DNA from: JAFGRR01 sp964563855
Lineage (GTDB): Bacteria; Planctomycetota; Phycisphaerae; UBA1845; Fen-1342
Length of the DNA: 62,158 bases
Reading direction: 5' to 3'
NCBI GenBank assembly: GCA_964563855.1
Contig: CAZLYU010000018.1
Span: 1-62,158 of the forward strand
This document shows, in pieces, positions 43,109-50,611 of this stretch. The notes under the pieces are model-generated. The model was not told where the DNA came from and did not search any database. It saw only the letters and a program-made list of their open reading frames with translations. Positions within the stretch are counted from its first letter, which is position 1. Every line of letters starts with the position of its first letter. A program made the position numbers and the translations under genes.

Positions 43109-44716
43109 CTAGTGCGCGTGCTCCGGCTCGGGCCGCGGCTCAAACACCTCGGCCATCAGCGGCAGGTCGGCGGCCATCTGCTCGCGGATCTTCTTGCCGC
43201 GATAGAGACCGCTCACGCCCGCGAGTTCGGCGAAGAACTGCCCGTCGAACTTGACGCCCTCGGGCGGCGCGACCGCCCGCTCGAACGCCTGCAGCAGTCC
43301 GTCGCGATTCATAAACGCGCCCTCCCGCTCGGCCCACACCGAACCCGGAACGACGACCGCGGCCTTCTCCGCCAGCGGCGACGGAAACAGATCATGGACT
43401 ACCAGAAACTCGACGCCCCCGAGCGCCGCGACCATGTCCTGCGTGACCCAGGTCTCGTCGTCATAGCCGCCGACGACGTAGGCCGCCTTCAGCTTGCCGT
43501 TCTGGGCTGCGGCGAGAACATCGCCGATTCCGCCCGTCGCGCCGCCGAAGTGCTCGATGATCGCCTCGACGCCGCGGCGATTGGGCGCCTTCTCGGCGGG
43601 GATGGTGAAGCCCTTTGCAAACGTCTGGTCTTCGCCCTCGGTCGGGGTGTGACCGAGCGCGAGCATCGCCTGCGGCGCGACGCTGCGGATGAACTTGGCC
43701 AGCAGATACGCCTCTTCGCAGCTCATCATTGGGCTCAGCACGCATGCCACGGCGGCCCCGTCGTCACCCGCCGCGGCCTGTTCGAACTCGCGCCGCAGCA
43801 CGCTGGGCAGCGTCTCCCAGCGAATGGGCTCGAGCGCATCAGCGGCGCTGCGCCGGACGGGCTGCGTCAGGCGATCTTCGCGATACATATGCTTCCAGCC
43901 GAAGCGCTGCTCGTCGCTGATCCACCACTCGTTGACCTTCTCGTTGAAGCGCGGACGAATGCGATAGATGCGGCCCTCGTTGTGATCGATCCAGATCGCG
44001 GCGCCGCTGCTGTCGGCGGGGCTGATGCTCTTGGTGCTCTTGAGCAGCCAGACGCGCTGCTGAAAGAGAAAGTCTTTGCCGAGCAGGGCCCCGACGGGGC
44101 ACAGGTCGACCACGTTGCCCTGCAGCGGGTTCTCGAGCGGCTCACCCGGAAATACGTCGATCTCGCCGCGGCTGCCGCGATTGACGACGCGGAGTTCCCC
44201 TGCGCCGGCGATCTCGTCGCAAAAGCGGACGCAACGCGTGCACAGCACGCAGCGGTCCTGATAGAGCAGCGTCTGCGAACCGATGTCTTTCTTCGGGTTT
44301 TTATACTTCTCTTCGACCATGCGGCTGGTCGAGCTGCCGTACTCCTCGGAGTAGTCCTGGAGGTAGCATTCGCCGGCCTTATCGCACACCGGGCAGTCGA
44401 GCGGGTGATTCAGCAGGTAATACTCCATCGTCCGCGCCTGGTTGGACTCGACCGACGGCGACTGGAAGCGCACCTCCATGCCCTCGCGGACGGGCGTCTG
44501 GCACGATGGAAACAGTTTGGGCGCCCACCCGAGCTCCTTGGTTTTCGGGTGCGGCAGCTTCATCTCCATGAGGCACAGCCGGCAACTCGCGACCACACTC
44601 AGACCGGGGTGATAGCAGTAGTGCGGCACGGCCATGCCGGCCTCGAGCGCCGCCTGCAATACCGGCACGTCTTCGCGCGCTTCGACTTCCTGCCCGTCAA
44701 TGATCAATTTCGGCAT
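43109..44716 (-). CDS. nuoG: NADH-quinone oxidoreductase subunit G, short form
   Basis: NuoG, 535 residues, carries the Fe-S chain entry region of complex I. The N-terminal [2Fe-2S] ferredoxin domain is HYCYHPGLSVVASCRLCLMEM...SCQTPVREG; the His-Cys cluster is YYLLNHPLDCPVCDKAGECYLQDY; the [4Fe-4S] pair is RCVLCTRCVRFCDEI...CPVGAL. The C-terminal molybdopterin-oxidoreductase-like half is present but short: typical NuoG is 650-900 residues. A weak ribosome site precedes the ATG; nuoF lies 102 bp upstream. Confidence 0.96.
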   Translation of the reverse strand: MPKLIIDGQEVEAREDVPVLQAALEAGMAVPHYCYHPGLSVVASCRLCLMEMKLPHPKTKELGWAPKLFPSCQTPVREGMEVRFQSPSVESNQARTMEYYLLNHPLDCPVCDKAGECYLQDYSEEYGSSTSRMVEEKYKNPKKDIGSQTLLYQDRCVLCTRCVRFCDEIAGAGELRVVNRGSRGEIDVFPGEPLENPLQGNVVDLCPVGALLGKDFLFQQRVWLLKSTKSISPADSSGAAIWIDHNEGRIYRIRPRFNEKVNEWWISDEQRFGWKHMYREDRLTQPVRRSAADALEPIRWETLPSVLRREFEQAAAGDDGAAVACVLSPMMSCEEAYLLAKFIRSVAPQAMLALGHTPTEGEDQTFAKGFTIPAEKAPNRRGVEAIIEHFGGATGGIGDVLAAAQNGKLKAAYVVGGYDDETWVTQDMVAALGGVEFLVVHDLFPSPLAEKAAVVVPGSVWAEREGAFMNRDGLLQAFERAVAPPEGVKFDGQFFAELAGVSGLYRGKKIREQMAADLPLMAEVFEPRPEPEHAH

Positions 44717-44818
44717 CGACTCACTCAGCGTTAGCGATCAAATAGCCCATCGCAGCGGGCCGCATGGTAGCAGAAGACCTCCGAGGCGGCGAAGCCGAGG
44801 CGTCCGTTCTGACGTCGT

Positions 44819-46276
44819 TCAGACGCGGGTCAGTTGCGGAGCTGTGTTGTCGCGAACCGGGAAGGTTCCACGCGACCACGACCGCGCCTGGTTCATGATC
44901 GGCAGCTCGTAGGCTGCAGGATTGATCTGCTTCACGTACTCCTCGACCGCGCCCGGCGTCTGCTGCTCGATATGCTGCAGGAGCTCGGCCCGAAACTTCT
45001 GCACGAGCGTGCGAATTGGCCACGCGGCGCCGTCGGGCAGTCCGCAGATGCTGAGCCCCGGCATCATGCCCATGTTCCGTGTCATCTCAACCAGCATGTC
45101 GAGGTCGTAGACGCGTCCAGCCCCCGACTTGAGGCGCTTCGCGACCTTGTACATCCATGACGTGCCCTCGCGACATTGCGTGCATTGACCGCACGATTCA
45201 TGCGCGTAGAAGCGGGCCACGTTGACCAGTACGTCGCGGATGTCGGTGTCTTCCCCGACGACAACCGCGGCCGCCGTACCCAGACCCAGCAGGTCGTAAT
45301 TTTTGACGTCGTCAAAATCGAGCACACAATCGAGTTCGTCGTAGTCCTGCTTGTGGTCGATCGGTTCGCCGTCGGGGCGTTTCGGGAACATGTCGCCGCG
45401 GACGACGCCCATTGACAGTCCGCCGGGGAACACGGCCTTGACCTTCTTGCCGTCGCGCATGCCGCCGCCGAATTCCTCGCCGTAGATCAGTTCGCGGAGC
45501 GGCAATCCGAGGGGCGCCTCGTAGACGCCGGGGCGGTTCACCGGGCCGCTGATGCAGTACATCTTCGGCCCCTTGCTGTTCTCCGTGCCGAGCCCGTTCC
45601 ACCAGTCGAGGCCGCGGGTGAAGAGGTGCGGCAGGCACGCCAGCGTCTCGACGTTATTCACCACCGTCGGCTTGCGGAAGGCCCCTTCGACGGCGGGGAA
45701 CGGGGGCTTAATGCGTGGCCAGCCGCGCTTGCCTTCGAGGCTCTCGATCAGGCCGGTCTCTTCGCCGCAGACGTAAGCGCCCGCGCCGCGGTGAATGTAG
45801 CACTCGAGGTCGTAGCCGCTGTCGAGAATGTTCTTGCCGAAGTAGCCGGCGGCATACGCCTCGTCGACCGCTTTCTGCAGAATGTGGTACTGCTCGGTGA
45901 ACTCGCCGCGCATGTAGATGTATGCGACGGTGGTGCGGGTGGCGAATCCGGCGATGAGGATGCCTTCGAGCAGCATGTGCGGGTCGGTTTCCATCGTCAC
46001 GCGATTGCAGAACGTCGGCGGTTCCGACTCGTCCGCATTGACGCACAGATAGGTGACTTCGCGATCCGCCGGCAGAAAGCCCCACTTGACGCCTGCGGGG
46101 AAGCCCGCGCCGCCGCGTCCGCGCAGATTCGCCTGTTTGACGAAGTCGACCACCTCTTGCGGCTGCATTTGGAGCGCCTTAGCGGCACCCTCGTAGCCGC
46201 CGGACTGCTTGTAGACCTCGAGCGACACGCTGTTGGGCGTGTCGACGTTGCGCATCAGGATCTTCTCAAACGGCAT
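44819..46276 (-). CDS. nuoF: NADH-quinone oxidoreductase subunit F
   Basis: NuoF, 485 residues, binds NADH and FMN and holds the N3 [4Fe-4S] cluster. GRGGAGFPAGVKWGFLP is the NADH/FMN glycine-rich loop; YICGEET-type sequence appears as AYVCGEETGLIESLEGKRGWPRIKPPFPA; the cluster ligands are SCGQCTQCREGTSWM and, about 45 residues on, LSICGLPDGAAWP. ATG 46276 has GGAG 8 nt upstream. The C-terminal about 40 residues form an extension. Confidence 0.97.
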   Translation of the reverse strand: MPFEKILMRNVDTPNSVSLEVYKQSGGYEGAAKALQMQPQEVVDFVKQANLRGRGGAGFPAGVKWGFLPADREVTYLCVNADESEPPTFCNRVTMETDPHMLLEGILIAGFATRTTVAYIYMRGEFTEQYHILQKAVDEAYAAGYFGKNILDSGYDLECYIHRGAGAYVCGEETGLIESLEGKRGWPRIKPPFPAVEGAFRKPTVVNNVETLACLPHLFTRGLDWWNGLGTENSKGPKMYCISGPVNRPGVYEAPLGLPLRELIYGEEFGGGMRDGKKVKAVFPGGLSMGVVRGDMFPKRPDGEPIDHKQDYDELDCVLDFDDVKNYDLLGLGTAAAVVVGEDTDIRDVLVNVARFYAHESCGQCTQCREGTSWMYKVAKRLKSGAGRVYDLDMLVEMTRNMGMMPGLSICGLPDGAAWPIRTLVQKFRAELLQHIEQQTPGAVEEYVKQINPAAYELPIMNQARSWSRGTFPVRDNTAPQLTRV

Positions 46277-46317
46277 CGGGAACACTCCACAAACGCGTCA
46301 TTGCGTGGTCAAACCAG

Positions 46318-46893
46318 TCACGCGTGGCCGGGCGGGTCGTACAGATCGCTGCGGGGGATCGTGAGCTTGTCGCTCTGTTCGTCCGCCAGCAGCCGGTCCA
46401 GGTCTTCCACCTTCACACACTTATGCATCCGTTCGTTGACCATCAGGCATGGGGCGTGGTCGCACGCCGCCAGGCACTCTTCGGTCATCAGCGAGAACTT
46501 GCCGTCGGGGGTGGTCTCGTGCTCGCCGATTCCGAGCTTTTGCTGCAGGGCTTCGAGCACGGCGTTGGCGCCCAACAATTCGCACGTGAGCGAGCGGCAC
46601 ACCACCAGCGTCTTCTCGCCACGCGGATGCGTCCAGAAGTGCGTGTAGAACGTCACGACGTCCATGACCGCTGACGGCGGCACTTCGAGCAGTTCGGCGA
46701 TGTCGCGCATTGCCCGCAGCGAGACGTAGCCGATTTCATCCTGCACCATATGCAGCGCGGGCAGCATGGCCGCCTGCTTACTTGGGTAGCGCGGCAGGAA
46801 GACGTCGCGAATCTTCTGTTTGACCGCGTCGCTTACGCCGGGGCCGAGCTCGTTTTCGGGAAGGGTTTTGCGATCAATTGTCTGCCAGGCCAT
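46318..46893 (-). CDS. nuoE: NADH-quinone oxidoreductase subunit E
   Basis: NuoE, 191 residues, binds the [2Fe-2S] cluster N1a beside NuoF. The thioredoxin-like domain carries the ligands CRSLTC and ECLAACDHAPC, with VVTFYTHFWTHPRGEKTLVVC before them. It is the first gene of the nuoE-F-G-H-I set; nuoF follows after 41 bp. GGGAG precedes the ATG by 7 nt. It is divergent from ppc, with 182 bp between start codons that must hold both promoters. Confidence 0.96.
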   Translation of the reverse strand: MAWQTIDRKTLPENELGPGVSDAVKQKIRDVFLPRYPSKQAAMLPALHMVQDEIGYVSLRAMRDIAELLEVPPSAVMDVVTFYTHFWTHPRGEKTLVVCRSLTCELLGANAVLEALQQKLGIGEHETTPDGKFSLMTEECLAACDHAPCLMVNERMHKCVKVEDLDRLLADEQSDKLTIPRSDLYDPPGHA

Positions 46894-47075
46894 CGACGCA
46901 CTCCCGGTGCAGGTCTCGCGGTAGTCCGCTCCTCGCCGCCAACGGATGCTAACCAGGTGCAGGCGGAGCGATCAGGTACAGAAGTTTCAAAAGATAGCGG
47001 TGCGCCCCGCTCGTGCAAACGCGGCCCGGCGCCGCCACTGCCCACACCCGGCGGCGGCGGGCTACACTGGCTCGC

Positions 47076-49787
47076 ATGTCCGCATCACTCGCCGACGACA
47101 TTCGTCTGCTCGATGAGAGCCTCGCCGCGGTCGTGCAGCAGCACGGCGGGCGGGAGGCCGTCGACACACTTCATGAGCTGGTCGAACACTGCAAACGTCA
47201 AACTGACCCGGAAACGGTCGGATTGCGGGCGGCGGCGGAGCGCGTCGCGGGCTTGCCGCTCGCGATGCTCGACGAGCTGCTGAAGATCCTGACGATTCGG
47301 TTTCACCTGACGAACAAGGCCGAGCAGGTCGAAATCGCCCGCATCAATCGCGAGCGCGAACGCAGCGCGACGACTGATAAACCGCGTCCGGAATCGATCG
47401 CCGAAGCGATCGCCGCTTTGCAGCAGCGCGGCGTGCCGCTGGCGCGGGTCTTGGGCGTGCTCGGGCAGCTCGACATTCAGCCGACGTTCACCGCCCACCC
47501 GACCGAGGCGCGTCGTCGCAGCATTCTGCGTCAGCAGCGCGCCATCGCCGCGGCGCTGACCGACCGGCACGATCGAGCGCTCACGCCGGTCGAAGGTGAG
47601 CACAACGCCGCCGTCATTCGCCAGCAGATTCTGCTGATGTATGGGACGGACGAGATCCGTGTTGATCGGCCGGCCGTCAGCGAAGAGGTGCGGCAAGGCA
47701 TCTACTTCTTGCGCGAGACGGTATGCGCGGCGGTCCCACAGCTTTATCAGGACGTGCGCAGCGCGATCCGGCGTTGCTACGACGCGACCCCGCCGCTGCC
47801 GACTTTTCTGCGTTACCGCACTTGGATTGGCGGCGATCGCGACGGCAACCCGCGTGTCACGGCGCAGGTGACGCGCAGTACGTTGCGGATGCTGCGAGAG
47901 GCCGCGCTTGAACTGCACCATGAACAGTTGGACGCGCTGCGCGGTGAGCTGACGCTTTCGTCGCGGCGAATCGTCGCGCCGCCGTCGCTGCTGGCCGCGA
48001 TCGAAGCTGATCGCGCGGCGCATCCGCTGCCGTCGGCGGACGCCCGCGCGATGCGGGTCGAGCCGTTCCGCATTCGCGTGGCTCAGATCCAGCAGAAGCT
48101 CAGTCGGGCGCAGCAGGAGCCGCTCGCGTATCGCTGCAGCGACTACGTCGCCGATCTCGAAGCGGTCGAGAGTGCGCTGCAGAGTGCGGGGTTGGCTTCG
48201 CTGGCGGAGACCGGGCGTTTGGCGGATCTGCTCGTGCAGGCCCGCACTTTCGGATTTCACCTCGCAGCCCTCGACATCCGCCAGCACAGTCAGGTGCACA
48301 CGCACGCGCTCGACGAGTTGCTGCGTCAGGCGAACGCCCACGACGACTACGCCGGCCTTGACGAAGCAGCGAAGCTCGACGTTTTGCGAGCGGAGCTGCG
48401 TAATCCGCGTCCGCTGCTGGCTCATGGCGCCATCGTCTCGGAGCGCACCCAGGAGCTGCTCGATGTGCTCGCGGCGGTGCGCGAGACGCTGATGAGCGAT
48501 CCGAATGCGATTGGCAGCTACGTCATCAGCATGACGCACGCGGTCAGCGACGTGCTCGGCTTGTTGGTGCTGTTCAAGGAAGCCGGGCTCTGGCGGCGAA
48601 CCGACGGCGTGGTCGGCTGCGCGCTCGACGTCGCTCCATTGTTCGAAACCGTCGACGACCTCGACCGCTGCGGCGACCTCATGACCGCCTTGTTTCAGGA
48701 TGATGTCTATCGCTTGCAACTCGCCGCCCGCGAGCAGTTACAGGAAGTGATGCTGGGCTATTCCGACAGCAACAAGGACGGCGGCTACTGGATGAGCAAC
48801 TGGGGTCTGCAGCAGGCGCAGGCCAGACTCGCCGACGCCTGCGAGCAACACGGTGTTCAATTGCGTTTGTTTCACGGCCGCGGCGGGACGGTGGGTCGCG
48901 GCGGCGGCCGGGCCAACCGCGCCATCCTTTCGACCCCGCGGGCCGCACGCAACGGACGCATCCGCTTTACCGAACAAGGCGAGGTCATCACCTTCCGCTA
49001 CGCGCTGCCTGCAATCGCGCGTCGACATCTCGAGCAGATCGTGAACGCGATGATCCTCGCGACGGCGTCAGATGAGCAGGCCGCGCCCGAGCAGCGGGCC
49101 GAGCGCGCGGCGCTCATGGATCGGCTCGCGCGGACATCGATGGCCGCGTATCGCGAACTGGTGCTCGATGAGGCGTTTTGGCCGTGGTATGCGCATGTCT
49201 CGCCGATTCGGCACATCAGCGACTTGCCGATCGCATCGCGGCCGGTCGCCCGCACGTCCGGCGAAGTCGCGTTCGCGAATGTGCGGGCCATTCCGTGGGT
49301 CTTCGCCTGGACGCAAATGCGCTATACCGCGCCCGGCTGGTATGGTCTTGGCAGTGCGCTCGAGGCGGAGCAGGAGCGCGACCCCAACTCAATCGGCATG
49401 ATGCAATCGCTTTATCGCGACTGGGCGTTCTTTCACACGCTCATCGACAACGCGCAACAGGAGATGGGGCGGGCGCGGCTGGCGATCGCCGCACTGTATG
49501 CCGCCGCCGGCGACCCTGCCCTCCACGCGCGGTTAGCGGCGGAGTTTGACCGCACGGAGCGGGCGATTCTCGCGATCACCGGTCAGGAGCGGCTGCTCGA
49601 CAACAACCCGGTGATCCAGCGCGGCATTGACGCCCGTAACCCCTACACCGACGTGCTCAATCTTGTACAGCGCGAACTGCTCGAGCGTCATCGACAGGCG
49701 GAGGATGATCATGACCGCGCCGCACTGCAGCCGGCGATTTTCCTCAGCATTAACGGTATTGCGGCGGCGATGCAGAGTACGGGGTGA
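47076..49787 (+). CDS. ppc: Phosphoenolpyruvate carboxylase
   Basis: PEP carboxylase, 903 residues, makes oxaloacetate from PEP and bicarbonate and refills the citric-acid cycle. The two catalytic-site blocks are TFTAHPTEARRRSIL (with the essential His) and LGYSDSNKDGGYWMSNW; the glycine-rich loop HGRGGTVGRGGG is present, and the C-terminal QxTG pattern is seen as AMQSTG at the end. Full length. ATG 47076 fits the family; a frame 21 codons longer is Arg/Thr-rich and doubtful. Divergent from the complex I genes, followed by the heptamer repeats. Confidence 0.97.
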   Translation: MSASLADDIRLLDESLAAVVQQHGGREAVDTLHELVEHCKRQTDPETVGLRAAAERVAGLPLAMLDELLKILTIRFHLTNKAEQVEIARINRERERSATTDKPRPESIAEAIAALQQRGVPLARVLGVLGQLDIQPTFTAHPTEARRRSILRQQRAIAAALTDRHDRALTPVEGEHNAAVIRQQILLMYGTDEIRVDRPAVSEEVRQGIYFLRETVCAAVPQLYQDVRSAIRRCYDATPPLPTFLRYRTWIGGDRDGNPRVTAQVTRSTLRMLREAALELHHEQLDALRGELTLSSRRIVAPPSLLAAIEADRAAHPLPSADARAMRVEPFRIRVAQIQQKLSRAQQEPLAYRCSDYVADLEAVESALQSAGLASLAETGRLADLLVQARTFGFHLAALDIRQHSQVHTHALDELLRQANAHDDYAGLDEAAKLDVLRAELRNPRPLLAHGAIVSERTQELLDVLAAVRETLMSDPNAIGSYVISMTHAVSDVLGLLVLFKEAGLWRRTDGVVGCALDVAPLFETVDDLDRCGDLMTALFQDDVYRLQLAAREQLQEVMLGYSDSNKDGGYWMSNWGLQQAQARLADACEQHGVQLRLFHGRGGTVGRGGGRANRAILSTPRAARNGRIRFTEQGEVITFRYALPAIARRHLEQIVNAMILATASDEQAAPEQRAERAALMDRLARTSMAAYRELVLDEAFWPWYAHVSPIRHISDLPIASRPVARTSGEVAFANVRAIPWVFAWTQMRYTAPGWYGLGSALEAEQERDPNSIGMMQSLYRDWAFFHTLIDNAQQEMGRARLAIAALYAAAGDPALHARLAAEFDRTERAILAITGQERLLDNNPVIQRGIDARNPYTDVLNLVQRELLERHRQAEDDHDRAALQPAIFLSINGIAAAMQSTG

Positions 49788-49802
49788 GGGTGGATACCCG
49801 TC

Positions 49803-49851
49803 GGTTCAGGGTTCAGGGTTCAGGGTTCAGGGTTCAGGGTACAGGGTTCAG
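49803..49851. repeat. Seven tandem GGTTCAG heptamers
   Basis: Seven consecutive 7-bp units, GGTTCAG, the sixth being GGTACAG, 16 bp after the ppc stop. The array is uninterrupted and non-coding. Confidence 0.95.
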
Positions 49852-49885
49852 GGGCTACGGTGCGTGGTCCGGGGACATCAGTCCG

Positions 49886-49934
49886 GTGTCACGTGTCAGG
49901 TGTCAGGTGTCAAATGGCACGTGGCAGGTGGTCG
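49886..49934. repeat. Seven degenerate GTGTCAG heptamers
   Basis: A second run of seven 7-bp units with a different consensus (GTGTCAC, GTGTCAG twice, GTGTCAA, ATGGCAC, GTGGCAG, GTGGTCG), 34 bp after the first array. The units drift away from the consensus towards the right. Confidence 0.85.
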
Positions 49935-50050
49935 GGGCGTCCACGTTTCTTGGCACGGGGGTTGCTTCTTCCGTTTGGTGATGTGTGCAGCGCGTGGGTT
50001 GCTCGCGCGTTTGGCCGTTGATTCGCATCACGCTGCTTGTGGAGGAGCTT

Positions 50051-50269
50051 ATGACGACTTGCAATTCTCGCGCGTGCCGCGCGGTTCTTACTGCTGCTCT
50101 GGCGCTGGGGCTGTGCGGATGTGTTGATCCGCAGAGTGATCTTGGAAAACTGATCCGTGGGGCTGGGGCGTCGCAGATTGAGGCCGGGTTGAACTCGATT
50201 GCGAGCGGGTTGATCGCGACGGTGTTTGAGGTGATCGAGCCCGAGCCGGAGAACGACCCGCCGGCGTAG
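50051..50269 (+). CDS. Small lipoprotein
   Basis: A 72-residue lipoprotein: MTTCNSRACR, a hydrophobic core and the lipobox LCGC (Cys 24). The mature part is short and weakly conserved in look (VDPQSDLGKLIRGAGASQIEAGLNSIASGLIATVFEVIEPEPENDPPA), with a central amphipathic or hydrophobic helix and an acidic tail. GGAGGAG is 5 nt before the ATG. Such tiny lipoproteins often sit in planctomycete genomes beside surface-protein genes; no function is known. Confidence 0.75.
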   Translation: MTTCNSRACRAVLTAALALGLCGCVDPQSDLGKLIRGAGASQIEAGLNSIASGLIATVFEVIEPEPENDPPA

Positions 50270-50385
50270 ATGCTTTCGCGGATGCCGGGCGTGGATGCGC
50301 TGCGGCGTTAAGTCGTGCTTGAATCCGCGTGGGACGGCGTGGGACGAGGCGGCGGCTCGCGAAATCGCCGGAAGCGCGTGGAATC

Positions 50386-50414
50386 TTGACGCTTCGCCGG
50401 CGTCGGCGTACTTT
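50386..50414 (+). promoter_or_regulatory. Putative promoter of tRNA-Leu and tRNA-Arg
   Basis: TTGACG (50386-50391), 17 bp, TACTTT (50409-50414), 32 bp before tRNA-Leu. Confidence 0.6.
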
Positions 50415-50446
50415 CAGGGGCTCGCGCCGGGCCTGGGGCCCGCAGC

Positions 50447-50532
50447 GCCCGAGTGGCGGAATTGGCAGACGCGCCAGGTTGAGGGCCTGGTGAGGGTTAT
50501 ACCTCGTGCTGGTTCGAATCCAGTCTCGGGCA
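50447..50532 (+). tRNA. tRNA-Leu (GAG)
   Basis: A class II tRNA of 86 nt: acceptor GCCCGAG with CTCGGGC, anticodon loop TTGAGGG (anticodon GAG), a long variable arm and T-arm GGTTCGAATCC. No CCA encoded. tRNA-Arg follows after 4 nt, so they are one transcript. Confidence 0.96.
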
Positions 50533-50536
50533 ATCA

Positions 50537-50609
50537 GCGCCGCTAGCTCAATGGATAGAGCGTTGGTCTACGGAACCAAAGGTTCCAGGTTCGAGTCCTG
50601 GGCGGCGCG
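50537..50609 (+). tRNA. tRNA-Arg (ACG)
   Basis: A 73-nt tRNA: acceptor GCGCCGC with GCGGCGC, anticodon loop CTACGGA (anticodon ACG, read as ICG), T-arm GGTTCGAGTCC. No CCA encoded. The addA stop codon begins only 2 nt after it on the opposite strand. Confidence 0.96.
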
Positions 50610-50611
50610 TT

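Noticed and set aside
42980..44734. A 584-codon plus-strand frame over nuoG
   Set aside because: It is antisense to nuoG, which has all its Fe-S ligands; the composition is that of a shadow.
47085..48719. A 544-codon minus-strand frame over ppc
   Set aside because: Antisense shadow of ppc.
49803..49934. CRISPR array
   Set aside because: The units are 7 bp and contiguous, without spacers; no cas gene is in the window.
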